The notes under the pieces were generated by a model. It saw only the letters and a program-made list of their open reading frames with translations, ran no database searches and was not told the origin of the DNA. Below, piece after piece: positions 1-10,448 of a stretch of DNA of 64,000 nt. The DNA comes from Ilex aquifolium (taxonomy: Eukaryota; Streptophyta; Magnoliopsida; Aquifoliales; Aquifoliaceae): positions 37,049,701-37,113,700 of the forward strand of contig OX637399.1 of NCBI GenBank assembly GCA_951799425.1, in the 5' to 3' direction. Both the position numbers and the translations under genes were made by a program. The stretch's first letter is position 1; each line of letters opens with the position of its first letter.

Positions 1-328
1 TAGAAGATGAATCACCAATTTTGATCTGAATACATTGGTTAGAGTTTCAAGTTCTCTTTGCAATGCCGCAAGAATTAGCTCAATCCGAGTTCGGGAGAAA
101 AAGTTATGTCGGATATAATATTTCATTTTAAACGAGGACTACTTATTACACAAAACTTGCGTTACAATAGAGCCCATGCAAGAGGATTTTTCATGACTTT
201 TGATGTGAATAAAATGGTTAGGGATTCAAGAATTCTTTACAATGCCGCAAGAATCATCTTAATCAGAGACCGGAGCAAAAAGTTATGTCAGAAATACTAA
301 AGAATGGGAAATTACTTTTTTTTTCCTT
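1..328 (+). repeat. Partial monomer at the left edge, class T
   Basis: This unit enters from outside the window and lacks about the first 52 bases. It carries the TGAA front, a private TACATTGG change, GAG at the telo-box, the CGAGG block and a TTCAAG tail that creates an EcoRI site. The same private combination recurs in the monomer at 1469, which is 1520 bp (four units) later. Confidence 0.95.
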
Positions 329-3300
329 GTGGAGGGGAATGGCCAACTATACCAAACTTCCATCACAATTTCGAACTTGTTAGAAGATAAATCACCAATT
401 TTGATCTGAATATATTGGTTATGGTTTCAAGTTCTCTTTGCACTGCCGAAAGAATTAGCTCAATCCGAGTTCGGGAGAAAAAGTTATGTCGGATATAATA
501 TTTCATTTTAAAGGAGGACTACTTATTACACAAAACTTGCGTTACAATAGAGCCCATGCTAGAGGATTTTTCATGACTTTTGATGTGAATAAAATTGTTA
601 GGGATTCAACAATTCTTTACAATGCCGCAAGAATCATCTTAATCAGAGACCGGAGCAAAAAGTTATGTCAGAAATACTAAAGAATGGGAAATTACATTTT
701 TTTTCCTTGTGGAGGGGAATGGCCAACTATACCAAACTTCCATCACAATTTCGAACTTGTTAGAAGATGAATCACCAATTTTGATCACAATATATTGGTT
801 AGGGTTTCAAGTTCTCTTTGCAATGCCGCAAGAATTAGCTCAATCCGAGTTCGGGAGAAAAAGTTATGTCGGATATAATATTTCATTTTAAAGGAGGACA
901 ACTTATTACACAAAACTTGCGTTACAATAGAGCCCATGCTAGAGGATTTTTCATGACTTTTTATGTGAATAAAATTGTTAGGGGTTGAAGAATTCTTTAC
1001 AATGCCGGAAGAATCATCTTAATCAGAGACCGGAGCAAAAAGTTATGTCAGAAATACTAAAGAATGGGAAATTACTTTTTTTTTCCTTGTGGAGGGGAAT
1101 GGCCAACTATACCAAACTTCCATCACAATTTCGAACTTGTTAGAAGATGAATCACCAATTTTGATCAAAATATATTGGTTAGGGTTTCAAGTTCTCTTTG
1201 CAATGCCGCAAGAATTAGCTCAATCCGAGTTCGGGAGAAAAAGTTATGTCGGATATAATATTTCATTTTAAAGGAGGACTACTTATTACACAAAACTTGC
1301 GTTACAATTGAGCCCATGCTAGAGGATTTTTCATGACTTTTGATGTGAATAAAATGGTTAGGGATTCAACAATTCTTTACAATGCCGCAAGAATTATCTT
1401 AATCAGAGACCGGAGCAAAAATTTATGTCTGAAATACTAAAGAATGGGAAATTACATTTTTTTTCCTTGTGGAGGGGAATGGCCAACTATACCAAACTTC
1501 CATCCCAATTTCGAACTTGTTAGAAGATGAATCACCAATTTTGATCTGAATACATTGGTTAGAGTTTCAAGTTCTCTTTGCAATGCCGCAAGAATTAGCT
1601 CAATCCGAGTTCGGGAGAAAAAGTTATGTCGGATATAATATTTCATTTTAAACGAGGACTACTTATTACACAAAACTTGCGTTACAATAGAGCCCATGCA
1701 AGAGGATTTTTCATGACTTTTGATGTGAATAAAATGGTTAGGGATTCAAGAATTCTTTACAATGCCGCAAGAATCATCTTAATCAGAGACCGGAGCAAAA
1801 AGTTATGTCAGAAATACTAAAGAATGGGAAATTACTTTTTTTTTCCTTGTGGAGGGGAATGGCCAACTATACCAAACTTCCATCACAATTTCGAACTTGT
1901 TAGAAGATGAATCACCAATTTTGATCTGAATATATTGGTTAGGGTTTCAAGTTCTCTTTGCAATGCCGCAAGAATTAGCTCAATCCGAGTTCGGGAGAAA
2001 AAGTTATGTCGGATATAATATTTCATTTTAAAGGAGGACAACTTATTACACAAAACTTGCGTTACAATAGAGTCCATGCTAGAGGATTTTTCATGACTTT
2101 TGATGTGAATAAAATGGTTAGGGGTTGAAGAATTCTTTACAATGCCGCAACAATCATCTTAATCAGAGACCGGAGCAAAAAGTTATGTCAGAAATACTAA
2201 AGAATGGGAAATTACTTTTTTTTTCCTTGTGGAGGGGAATGGCCAACTATACCAAACTTCCATCACAATTTCGAACTTGTTAGAAGATGAATCACCAATT
2301 TTGATCAAAATATATTGGTTAGGGTTTCAAGTTCTCTTTGCAATGCCGCAAGAATTAGCTCAATCCGAGTTCGGGAGAAAAAGTTATGTCGGATATAATA
2401 TTTCATTTTAAAGGAGGACTACTTATTACACAAAACTTGCGTTACAATAGAGCCCATGCTAGAGGATTTTTCATGACTTTTGATGTGAATAAAGTGGTTA
2501 GGGATTCAACAATTCTTTACAATGCCGCAAGAATTATCTTAATCAGAGACCGGAGCAAAAAGTTAAGTCTGAAATACTAAAGAATGGGAAATTACATTTT
2601 TTTTCCTTGTGGAGGGGAATGGCCAACTATACCAAACTTCCATCCCAATTTCGAACTTGTTAGAAGATGAATCACCAATTTTGATCTGAATATATTGGTT
2701 AGAGTTTCAAGTTCTCTTTGCAATGCCGCAAGAATTAGCTCAATCCGAGTTCGGGAGAAAAAGTTATGTCGGATATAATATTTCATTTTAAAGGAGGACT
2801 ACTTATTACACAAAACTTGTGTTACAATAGAGCCCATGCTAGAGGATTTTTCATGACTTTTGATGTGAATAAAATTGTTAGGGATTCAACAATTCTTTAC
2901 AATGCCGCAAGAATCATCTTAATCAGAGACCGGAGCAAAAAGTTATGTCAGAAATACTAAAGAATGGGAAATTACATTTTTTTTCCTTGTGGAGGGGAAT
3001 GGCCAACTATACCAAACTTCCATCACAATTTCGAACTTGTTAGAAGATGAATCACCAATTTTGATCAATATATATTGGTTAGGGTTTCAAGTTCTCTTTG
3101 CACTGCCGCAAGAATTAGCTCAATCCGAGTTCGGGAGAAAAAGTTATGTCGGATATAATATTTCATTTTAAAGGAGGACTACTTATTACACAAAACTTGT
3201 GTTACAATAGAGCCCATGCTAGAGGATTTTTCATGACTTTTGATGTGAATAAAATTGTTAGGGATTCAACAATTCTTTACAATGCCGCAAGAATCATCTT

Positions 3301-3748
3301 AATCAGAGACCGGAGCAAAAAGTTATGTCAGAAATACTAAAGAATGGGAAATTACATTTTTTTTCCTTGTGGAGGGGAATGGCCAACTATACCAAACTTC
3401 CATCACAATTTCGAACTTGTTAGAAGATGAATCACCAATTTTGATCAATATATATTGGTTAGGGTTTCAAGTTCTCTTTGCACTGCCGCAAGAATTAGCT
3501 CAATCCGAGTTCGGGAGAAAAAGTTATGTCGGATATAATATTTCATTTTAAAGGAGGACTACTTATTACACAAAACTTGTGTTACAATAGAGCCCATGCT
3601 AGAGGATTTTTCATGACTTTTGATGTGAATAAAATTGTTAGGTATTCAACAATTCTTTACAATGCCGCAAGAATCATCTTAATCAGAGACCGGAGCAAAA
3701 AGTTATGTCAGAAATACTAAAGAATGGGAAATTACATTTTTTTTCCTT
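329..3748 (+). repeat. Irregular monomer block, order U P Q T V Q T/U U U
   Basis: Nine full-length monomers show no stable higher-order period. The monomers at 2989 and 3369 share the rare ATCAATATATATTGG change, the GCACTGCC change and CTTGTGTT, so they are a recent single-unit tandem duplication. Their tail also matches the unit at 2609. The unit at 329 has several private changes (GATAAATCACC, TTATGGTTT, GCCGAAAGAATT). No 333-bp unit occurs here. Confidence 0.85.
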
Positions 3749-6742
3749 GTGGAGGGGAATGGCCAACTATACCAAACTTCCATCACAATTTCGAACTTGT
3801 TAGAAGATGAATCACCAATTTTGATCACAATATATTGGTTAGGGTTTCAAGTTCTCTTTGCAATGCCGCAAGAATTAGCTCAATCCGAGTTCGGGAGAAA
3901 AAGTTATGTCGGATATAATATTTCATTTTAAAGGAGGACAACTTATTACACAAAACTTGCGTTACAATAGAGCCCATGCTAGAGGATTTTTCATGACTTT
4001 TGATGTGAATAAAATGGTTAGGGGTTGAAGAATTCTTTACAATGCCGCAAGAATCATCTTAATCAGAGACCGGAGCAAAAAGTTATGTCAGAAATACTAA
4101 AGAATGGGAAATTACTTTTTTTTTCCTTGTGGAGGGGAATGGCCAACTATACCAAACTTCCATCACAATTTCGAACTTGTTAGAAGATGAATCACCAATT
4201 TTGATCAAAATATATTGGTTAGGGTTTCAAGTTCTCTTTGCAATGCCGCAAGAATTAGCTCAATCCGAGTTCGGGAGAAAAAGTTATGTCGGATATAATA
4301 TTTCATTTTAAAGGAGGACTACTTATTACACAAAACTTGCGTTACAATAGAGCCCATGCTAGAGGATTTTTCATGACTTTTGATGTGAATAAAATGGTTA
4401 GGGATTCAACAATTCTTTACAATGCCGCAAGAATCATCTTAATCAGAGACCGGAGCAAAAAGTTATGTCTGAAATACTAAAGAATGGGAAATTACATTTT
4501 TTTTCCTTGTGGAGGGGAATGGCCAACTATACCAAACTTCCATCACAATTTCGAACTTGTTAGAAGATGAATCACCAATTTTGATCAAAATATATTGGTT
4601 AGGGTTTCAAGTTCTCTTTGCAATGCCGCAAGAATTAGCTCAATCCGAGTTCGGGAGAAAAAGTTATGTCGGATATAATATTTCATTTTAAAGGAGGACA
4701 ACTTATTACACAAAACTTGCGTTACAATAGAGCCCATGCTAGAGGATTTTTCATGACTTTTGATGTGAATAAAATGGTTAGGGATTGAAGAATTCTTTAC
4801 AATGCCGCAAGAATCATCTTAATCAGAGACCGGAGCAAAAAGTTATGTTAGAAATACTAAAGAATGGGAAATTACATTTTTTTTCCTTGTGGAGGGGAAT
4901 GGCCAACTATACCAAACTTCCAACACAATTTCGAACTTGTTAGAAGATGAATCACCAATTTTGATCTGAATATATTGGTTAGGGTTTCAAGTTCTCTTTG
5001 CAATGCCGCAAGAATTAGCTCAATCCGAGTTCGGGAGAAAAAGTTATGTCGGATATAATATTTCATTTTAAAGGAGGACAACTTATTACACAAAACTTGC
5101 GTTAAAATTGTTAGGGATTCAACAATTCTTTACAATGCCGCAAGAATCATCTTAATCAGAGACCGGAGCAAAAAGTTATGTCAGAAATACTAAAGAATGG
5201 GAAATTACATTTTTTTTCCTTGTGGAGGGGAATGGCCAACTATACCAAACTTCCATCACAATTTCGAACCTGTTAGAAGATGAATCACCAATTTTGATCT
5301 CAATATATTTGTTAGGGTTTCAAGTTCTCTTTGCAATGCCGTAAGTATTAGCTCAATCCGAGTTCGGGAGAAAGAGTTATGTCGGATATAATATTTCATT
5401 TTAAAGGAGGATTACTTATTACACAAAACTTGCGTTACAATAGAGCCCATGCTAGAGGATTTTTCATGACTTTTGATGTGAATAAAATGGTTAGGGGTTG
5501 AAGAATTCTTTACAATGCCGCAAGAATCATCTTAATCAGAGACCGGAGCAAAAAGTTATGTCAGAAATACTAAAGAATGGGAAATTACTTTTTTTTTCCT
5601 TGTGGAGGGGAATGGCCAACTATACCAAACTTCCAACACAATTTCGAACTTGTTAGAAGATGAATCACCAATTTTGATCTGAATATATTGGTTAGGGTTT
5701 CAAGTTCTCTTTGCAATGCCGCAAGAATTAGCTCAATCCGAGTTCGGGAGAAAAAGTTATGTCGGATATAATATTTCATTTTAAACGAGGACTACTTTTT
5801 ACACAAAACTTGCGTTACAATAGAGCCCATGCAAGAGGATTTTTCCTGACTTTTGATGTGAATAAAATGGTTAGGGATTCAACAATTCTTTACAATGCCG
5901 CAAGAATCATCTTAATCAGAGACCGGAGCAAAAAGTTATGTCAGAAATACTAAAGAATGGGAAATTACTTTTTTTTTCCTTGTAGAGGGGAATGGCCAAC
6001 TATACCAAACTTCCAACACAATTTCGAACTTGTTAGAAGATGAATCACCAATTTTGATCTGAATATATTGGTTAGAGTTTCAAGTTCTCTTTGCAATGCC
6101 GCAAGAATTAGCTCAATCCGAGTTCGGGAGAAAAAGTTATGTCGGATATAATATTTCATTTTAAACGAGGACTACTTATTACACAAAACTTGCGTTACAA
6201 TAGAGCCCATGCAAGAGGATTTTTCATGACTTTTGATGTGAATAAAATGGTTAGGGATTCAACAATTCTTTACAATGCCGCAAGAATCATCTTAATCAGA
6301 GACCGGAGCAAAAAGTTATGTCAGAAATGCTAAAGAATGGGAAATTACTTTTTTTTTCCTTGTGGAGGGGAATGGCCAACTATACCAAACTTCCATCACA
6401 ATTTCGAACTTGTTAGAAGATGAATCACCAATTTTGATCTGAATATATTGGTTAGGGTTTCAAGTTCTCTTTGCACTGCCGCAAGAATTAGCTCAATCCG
6501 AGTTCGGGAGAAAAAGTTATGTCGGATATAATATTTCATTTTAAAGGAGGACTACTTATTACACAAAACTTGTGTTACAATAGAGCCCATGCTAGAGGAT
6601 TTGTTCATGACTTTTGATGTGAATAAAATTGTTAGGGATTCAACAATTCTTTACAATGCCGCAAGAATAATCTTAATCAGAGACCGGAGCAAAAAGTTAA
6701 GTCAGAAATACTAAAGAATGGGAAATTACATTTTTTTTCCTT
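3749..6742 (+). repeat. 8-mer higher-order repeat P Q R S P T T U (2994 bp)
   Basis: Monomers start at 3749, 4129, 4509, 4889 (333 bp), 5222, 5602, 5982 and 6362. The length is 7 x 380 + 333 + 1; the extra base is a G at about 6603 in GGATTTGTTCATG. The first five classes recur in the same order from 6743. The P unit at 5222 is unusually diverged (ATCTCAATATATTTG, GCCGTAAGTATT, AGAAAGAGTT). Confidence 0.85.
4889..5221 (+). repeat. 333-bp deleted monomer (S) no. 1
   Basis: A 47-bp deletion removes offsets 217-263 and fuses GCGTTA to AAATTGTTAGGG, with the junction at about 5104/5105. Two bases (TA) are shared at both edges of the lost segment. The unit has a CCAACAC and TGAA front and follows an R unit ending in TTAGAAATAC. 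It carries a private GAACCTGTTAG change only in the unit after it, not in itself. Confidence 0.95.
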
Positions 6743-6830
6743 GTGGAGGGGAATGGCCAACTATACCAAACTTCCATCACAATTTCGAACTTGTTAGAAG
6801 ATGAATCACCAATTTTGATCACAATATATT

Positions 6831-7009
6831 GGTTAGGGTTTCAAGTTCTCTTTGCAATGCCGCAAGAATTAGCTCAATCCGAGTTCGGGAGAAAAAGTTA
6901 TGTCGGATATAATATTTCATTTTAAAGGAGGACAACTTATTACACAAAACTTGCGTTACAATAGAGCCCATGCTAGAGGATTTTTCATGACTTTTGATGT
7001 GAATAAAAT
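6831..7009 (+). repeat. Subrepeat half A of the 380-bp unit (179 bp)
   Basis: This half starts at GGTTAGGGTTTCAAG and runs to the matching GGTTAGGGG motif 179 bp later. Aligned to half B without gaps over the first 84 bases, I count 66 identities by hand. The shared blocks include GGTTAGGG, AATGCCGCAAGAAT and AAAAAGTTATGTC. The two halves also share a TTTTGATSTGAATA motif near their ends (offset about 245 in half A; near offset 75 in half B of monomers with the TGAA variant). The 380-bp unit is therefore a diverged dimer of a basic repeat of roughly 180 to 200 bp. Confidence 0.9.
6833..6841 (-). promoter_or_regulatory. Telo-box-like motif AAACCCTAA, repeated in most monomers
   Basis: The plus strand reads TTAGGGTTT at monomer offset 91-99, so the minus strand is AAACCCTAA. 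This matches the plant telo-box consensus and equals nine bases of the plant telomere repeat. By hand reading it is intact in about 150 of 170 units. It is lost in about 20 units that read TTAGAGTTT, all T or T2 class (for example 1469, 5982, 8596, 36629, 39622, 46795, 59288), and in the U unit at 329, which reads TTATGGTTT. The motif match is seen directly; any protein binding is inference. It could be chance fixed by amplification. Confidence 0.4.
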
Positions 7010-7210
7010 GGTTAGGGGTTGAAGAATTCTTTACAATGCCGCAAGAATCATCTTAATCAGAGACCGGAGCAAAAAGTTATGTCAGAAATACTAAAGAATG
7101 GGAAATTACTTTTTTTTTCCTTGTGGAGGGGAATGGCCAACTATACCAAACTTCCATCACAATTTCGAACTTGTTAGAAGATGAATCACCAATTTTGATC
7201 AAAATATATT
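7010..7210 (+). repeat. Subrepeat half B of the 380-bp unit (about 201 bp)
   Basis: Half B starts at GGTTAGGGGTTGAAG (GGTTAGGGATTCAAC in other classes) and runs across the unit boundary to the next half A. It is about 22 bp longer than half A. The extra length lies in its second part, around the T-run and the GGAGGGGAATGG block, where alignment with half A needs gaps. The EcoRI-like palindrome AAGAATTCTT is present only in copies with the TTGAAG or TTCAAG tail. Confidence 0.85.
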
Positions 7211-7882
7211 GGTTAGGGTTTCAAGTTCTGTTTGCAATGCCGCAAGAATTAGCTCAATCCGAGTTCGGGAGAAAAAGTTATGTCGGATATAATATTTCAT
7301 TTTAAAGGAGGACTACTTATTACACAAAACTTGCGTTACAATAGAGCCCATGCTAGAGGATTTTTCATGACTTTTGATGTGAATAAAATGGTTAGGGATT
7401 CAACAATTCTTTACAATGCCGCAAGAATCATCTTAATCAGAGACCGGAGCAAAAAGTTATGTCTGAAATACTAAAGAATGGGAAATTACATTTTTTTTCC
7501 TTGTGGAGGGGAATGGCCAACTATACCAAACTTCCATCACAATTTCGAACTTGTTAGAAGATGAATCACCAATTTTGATCAAAATATATTGGTTAGGGTT
7601 TCAAGTTCTCTTTGCAATGCCGCAAGAATTAGCTCAATCCGAGTTCGGGAGAAAAAGTTATGTCGGATATAATATTTCATTTTAAAGGAGGACAACTTAT
7701 TACACAAAACTTGCGTTACAATAGAGCCCATGCTAGAGGATTTTTCATGACTTTTGATGTGAATAAAATGGTTAGGGATTGAAGAATTCTTTACAATGCC
7801 GCAAGAATCATCTTAATCAGAGACCGGAGCAAAAAGTTATGTTAGAAATACTAAAGAATGGGAAATTACATTTTTTTTCCTT

Positions 7883-8215
7883 GTGGAGGGGAATGGCCAA
7901 CTATACCAAACTTCCAACACAATTTCGAACTTGTTAGAAGATGAATCACCAATTTTGATCTGAATATATTGGTTAGGGTTTCAAGTTCTCTTTGCAATGC
8001 CGCAAGAATTAGCTCAATCCGAGTTCGGGAGAAAAAGTTATGTCGGATATAATATTTCATTTTAAAGGAGGACAACTTATTACACAAAACTTGCGTTAAA
8101 ATTGTTAGGGATTCAACAATTCTTTACAATGCCGCAAGAATCTTCTTAATCAGAGACCGGAGCAAAAAGTTATGTCAGAAATACTAAAGAATGGGAAATT
8201 ACATTTTTTTTCCTT
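7883..8215 (+). repeat. 333-bp deleted monomer (S) no. 2
   Basis: Same junction as no. 1, at about 8098. It follows an R unit and precedes P at 8216. A private GAATCTTCTTAATC change is seen at about 8130. Confidence 0.95.
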
Positions 8216-10115
8216 GTGGAGGGGAATGGCCAACTATACCAAACTTCCATCACAATTTCGAACTTGTTAGAAGATGAATCACCAATTTTGATCACAATAT
8301 ATTGGTTAGGGTTTCAAGTTCTCTTTGCAATGCCGCAAGAATTAGCTCAATCCGAGTTCGGGAGAAAAAGTTATGTCGGATATAATATTTCATTTTAAAG
8401 GAGGACAACTTATTACACAAAACTTGCGTTACAATAGAGCCCATGCTAGAGGATTTTTCATGACTTTTGATGTGAATAAAATGGTTAGGGGTTGAAGAAT
8501 TCTTTACAATGCCGCAAGAATCATCTTAATCAGAGACCGGAGCAAAAAGTTATGTCAGAAATACTAAAGAATGGGAAATTACTTTTTTTTTCCTTGTGGA
8601 GGGGAATGGCCAACTATACCAAACTTCCAACACAATTTCGAACTTGTTAGAAGATGAATCACCAATTTTGATCTGAATATATTGGTTAGAGTTTCAAGTT
8701 CTCTTTGCAATGCCGCAAGAATTAGCTCAATCCGAGTTCGGGAGAAAAAGTTATGTCGGATATAATATTTCATTTTAAACGAGGACTACTTATTACACAA
8801 AACTTGCGTTACAATAGAGCCCATGCAAGAGGATTTTTCATGACTTTTGATGTGAATAAAATGGTTAGGGATTCAACAATTCTTTACAATGCCGCAAGAA
8901 TCATCTTAATCAGAGACCGGAGCAAAAAGTTATGTCAGAAATACTAAAGAATGGGAAATTACTTTTTTTTTCCTTGTGGAGGGGAATGGCCAACTATACC
9001 AAACTTCCATCACAATTTCGAACTTGTTAGAAGATGAATCACCAATTTTGATCTGAATATATTGGTTAGGGTTTCAAGTTCTCTTTGCAATGCCGCAAGA
9101 ATTAGCTCAATCCGAGTTCGGGAGAAAAAGTTATGTCGGATATAATATTTCATTTTAAAGGAGGACAACTTATTACACAAAACTTGTGTTACAATAGAGC
9201 CCATGCTAGAGGATTTTTCATGACTTTTGATGTGAATAAAATGGTTAGGGGTTGAAGAATTCTTTACAATGCCGCAAGAATCATCTTAATCAGAGACCGG
9301 AGCAAAAAGTTATGTCAGAAATACTAAAGAATGGGAAATTACTTTTTTTTTCCTTGTGGAGGGGAATGGCCAACTATACCAAACTTCCATCACAATTTCG
9401 AACTTGTTAGAAGATGAATCACCAATTTTGAATAAAATATATTGGTTAGGGTTTCAAGTTCTCTTTGCAATGCCGCAAGAATTAGCTCAATCCGAGTTCG
9501 GGAGAAAAAGTTATGTCGGATATAATATTTCATTTTAAAGGAGGACTACTTATTACACAAAACTTGCGTTACAATAGAGCCCATGCTAGAGGATTTTTCA
9601 TGACTTTTGATGTGAATAAAATGGTTAGGGATTCAACAATTCTTTACAATGCCGCAAGAATCATCTTAATCAGAGACCGGAGCAAAAAGTTATGTCTGAA
9701 ATACTAAAGAATGGGAAATTACATTTTTTTTCCTTGTGGAGGGGAATGGCCAACTATACCAAACTTCCATCACAATTTCGAACTTGTTAGAAGATGAATC
9801 ACCAATTTTGATCAAAATATATTGGTTAGGGTTTCAAGTTCTCTTTGCAATGCCGCAAGAATTAGCTCAATCCGAGTTCGGGAGAAAAAGTTATGTCGGA
9901 TATAATATTTCATTTTAAAGGAGGACAACTTATTACACAAAACTTGCGTTACAATAGAGCCCATGCTAGAGGATTTTTCATGACTTTTGATGTGAATAAA
10001 ATGGTTAGGGATTGAAGAATTCTTTACAATGCCGCAAGAATCATCTTAATCAGAGACCGGAGCAAAAAGTTATGTTAGAAATACTAAAGAATGGGAAATT
10101 ACATTTTTTTTCCTT

Positions 10116-10448
10116 GTGGAGGGGAATGGCCAACTATACCAAACTTCCAACACAATTTCGAACTTGTTAGAAGATGAATCACCAATTTTGATCTGAATAT
10201 ATTGGTTAGGGTTTCAAGTTCTCTTTGCAATGCCGCAAGAATTAGCTCAATCCGAGTTCGGGAGAAAAAGTTATGTCGGATATAATATTTCATTTTAAAG
10301 GAGGACAACTTATTACACAAAACTTGCGTTAAAATTGTTAGGGATTCAACAATTCTTTACAATGCCGCAAGAATCATCTTAATCAGAGACCGGAGCAAAA
10401 AGTTATGTCAGAAATACTAAAGAATGGGAAATTACATTTTTTTTCCTT
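10116..10448 (+). repeat. 333-bp deleted monomer (S) no. 3
   Basis: Same junction, at about 10331, in the context R-S-P. It matches no. 1 and no. 2 apart from their private changes. Confidence 0.95.

Larger units (their letters stand above)
6743..7122 (+). repeat. Representative full-length monomer, class P
   Basis: This unit is used here as the reference for offsets. It has 135 G+C of 380 by hand count (35.5%) and eight CpG sites. In order it holds GGAGGGGAATGGCC (offset 3), TTCGAAC (about 43), the class-defining site after TTTTGATC (about 79), telo-box TTAGGGTTT (91-99), the first AATGCCGCAAGAAT, AGTTATGTCGGATATAA, AAAGGAGGACAACTT, TTTTTCATGACTTTTGATG, the class-defining tail GGGGTTGAAG, the second AATGCCGCAAGAAT, CAGAGACCGGAGC, and a T-rich run that closes the unit. 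Class P is the most regularly spaced monomer and marks the start of most higher-order blocks. Confidence 0.95.

Noticed and set aside
106..300. Plus-strand open frame of 64 codons starting ATGTCGGAT, in many units
   Set aside because: It is stopped in all units with TTGAAG tails and in S units, overlaps the other frame by 25 bases, and carries replacement changes freely. It is a by-product of satellite sequence.
709..891. Plus-strand open frame of 60 codons starting at GTG, in many units
   Set aside because: It has no ATG start and is stopped in every unit with the TGAA variant. It exists only because the repeat is amplified. Composition and changes show no coding pattern, and no family is recognisable.
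5585..5779. Minus-strand open frame of 64 to 99 codons
   Set aside because: Its length varies only with the deletion and single variants that add upstream starts. It lies opposite the plus-strand frames and shows no domain or signal. A transcribed satellite cannot be excluded, but a protein is not supported.
6895..6925. TATA-like sequence GGATATAATATTTC as a promoter
   Set aside because: The unit is AT-rich, and such matches are expected. No other promoter element or transcript evidence is visible.
6917..6932. AAAGGAGGAC resembles a bacterial ribosome binding site
   Set aside because: It follows the end of one frame and has no suitable start codon at the right distance. The array is not bacterial in character, so the match is chance fixed by amplification.
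6743..7122. CENP-B box
   Set aside because: The mammalian consensus (TTCG....A..CGGG) is not present. GTTCGGGAGAAAAAG is only a loose partial match, so no centromere claim is made from it.
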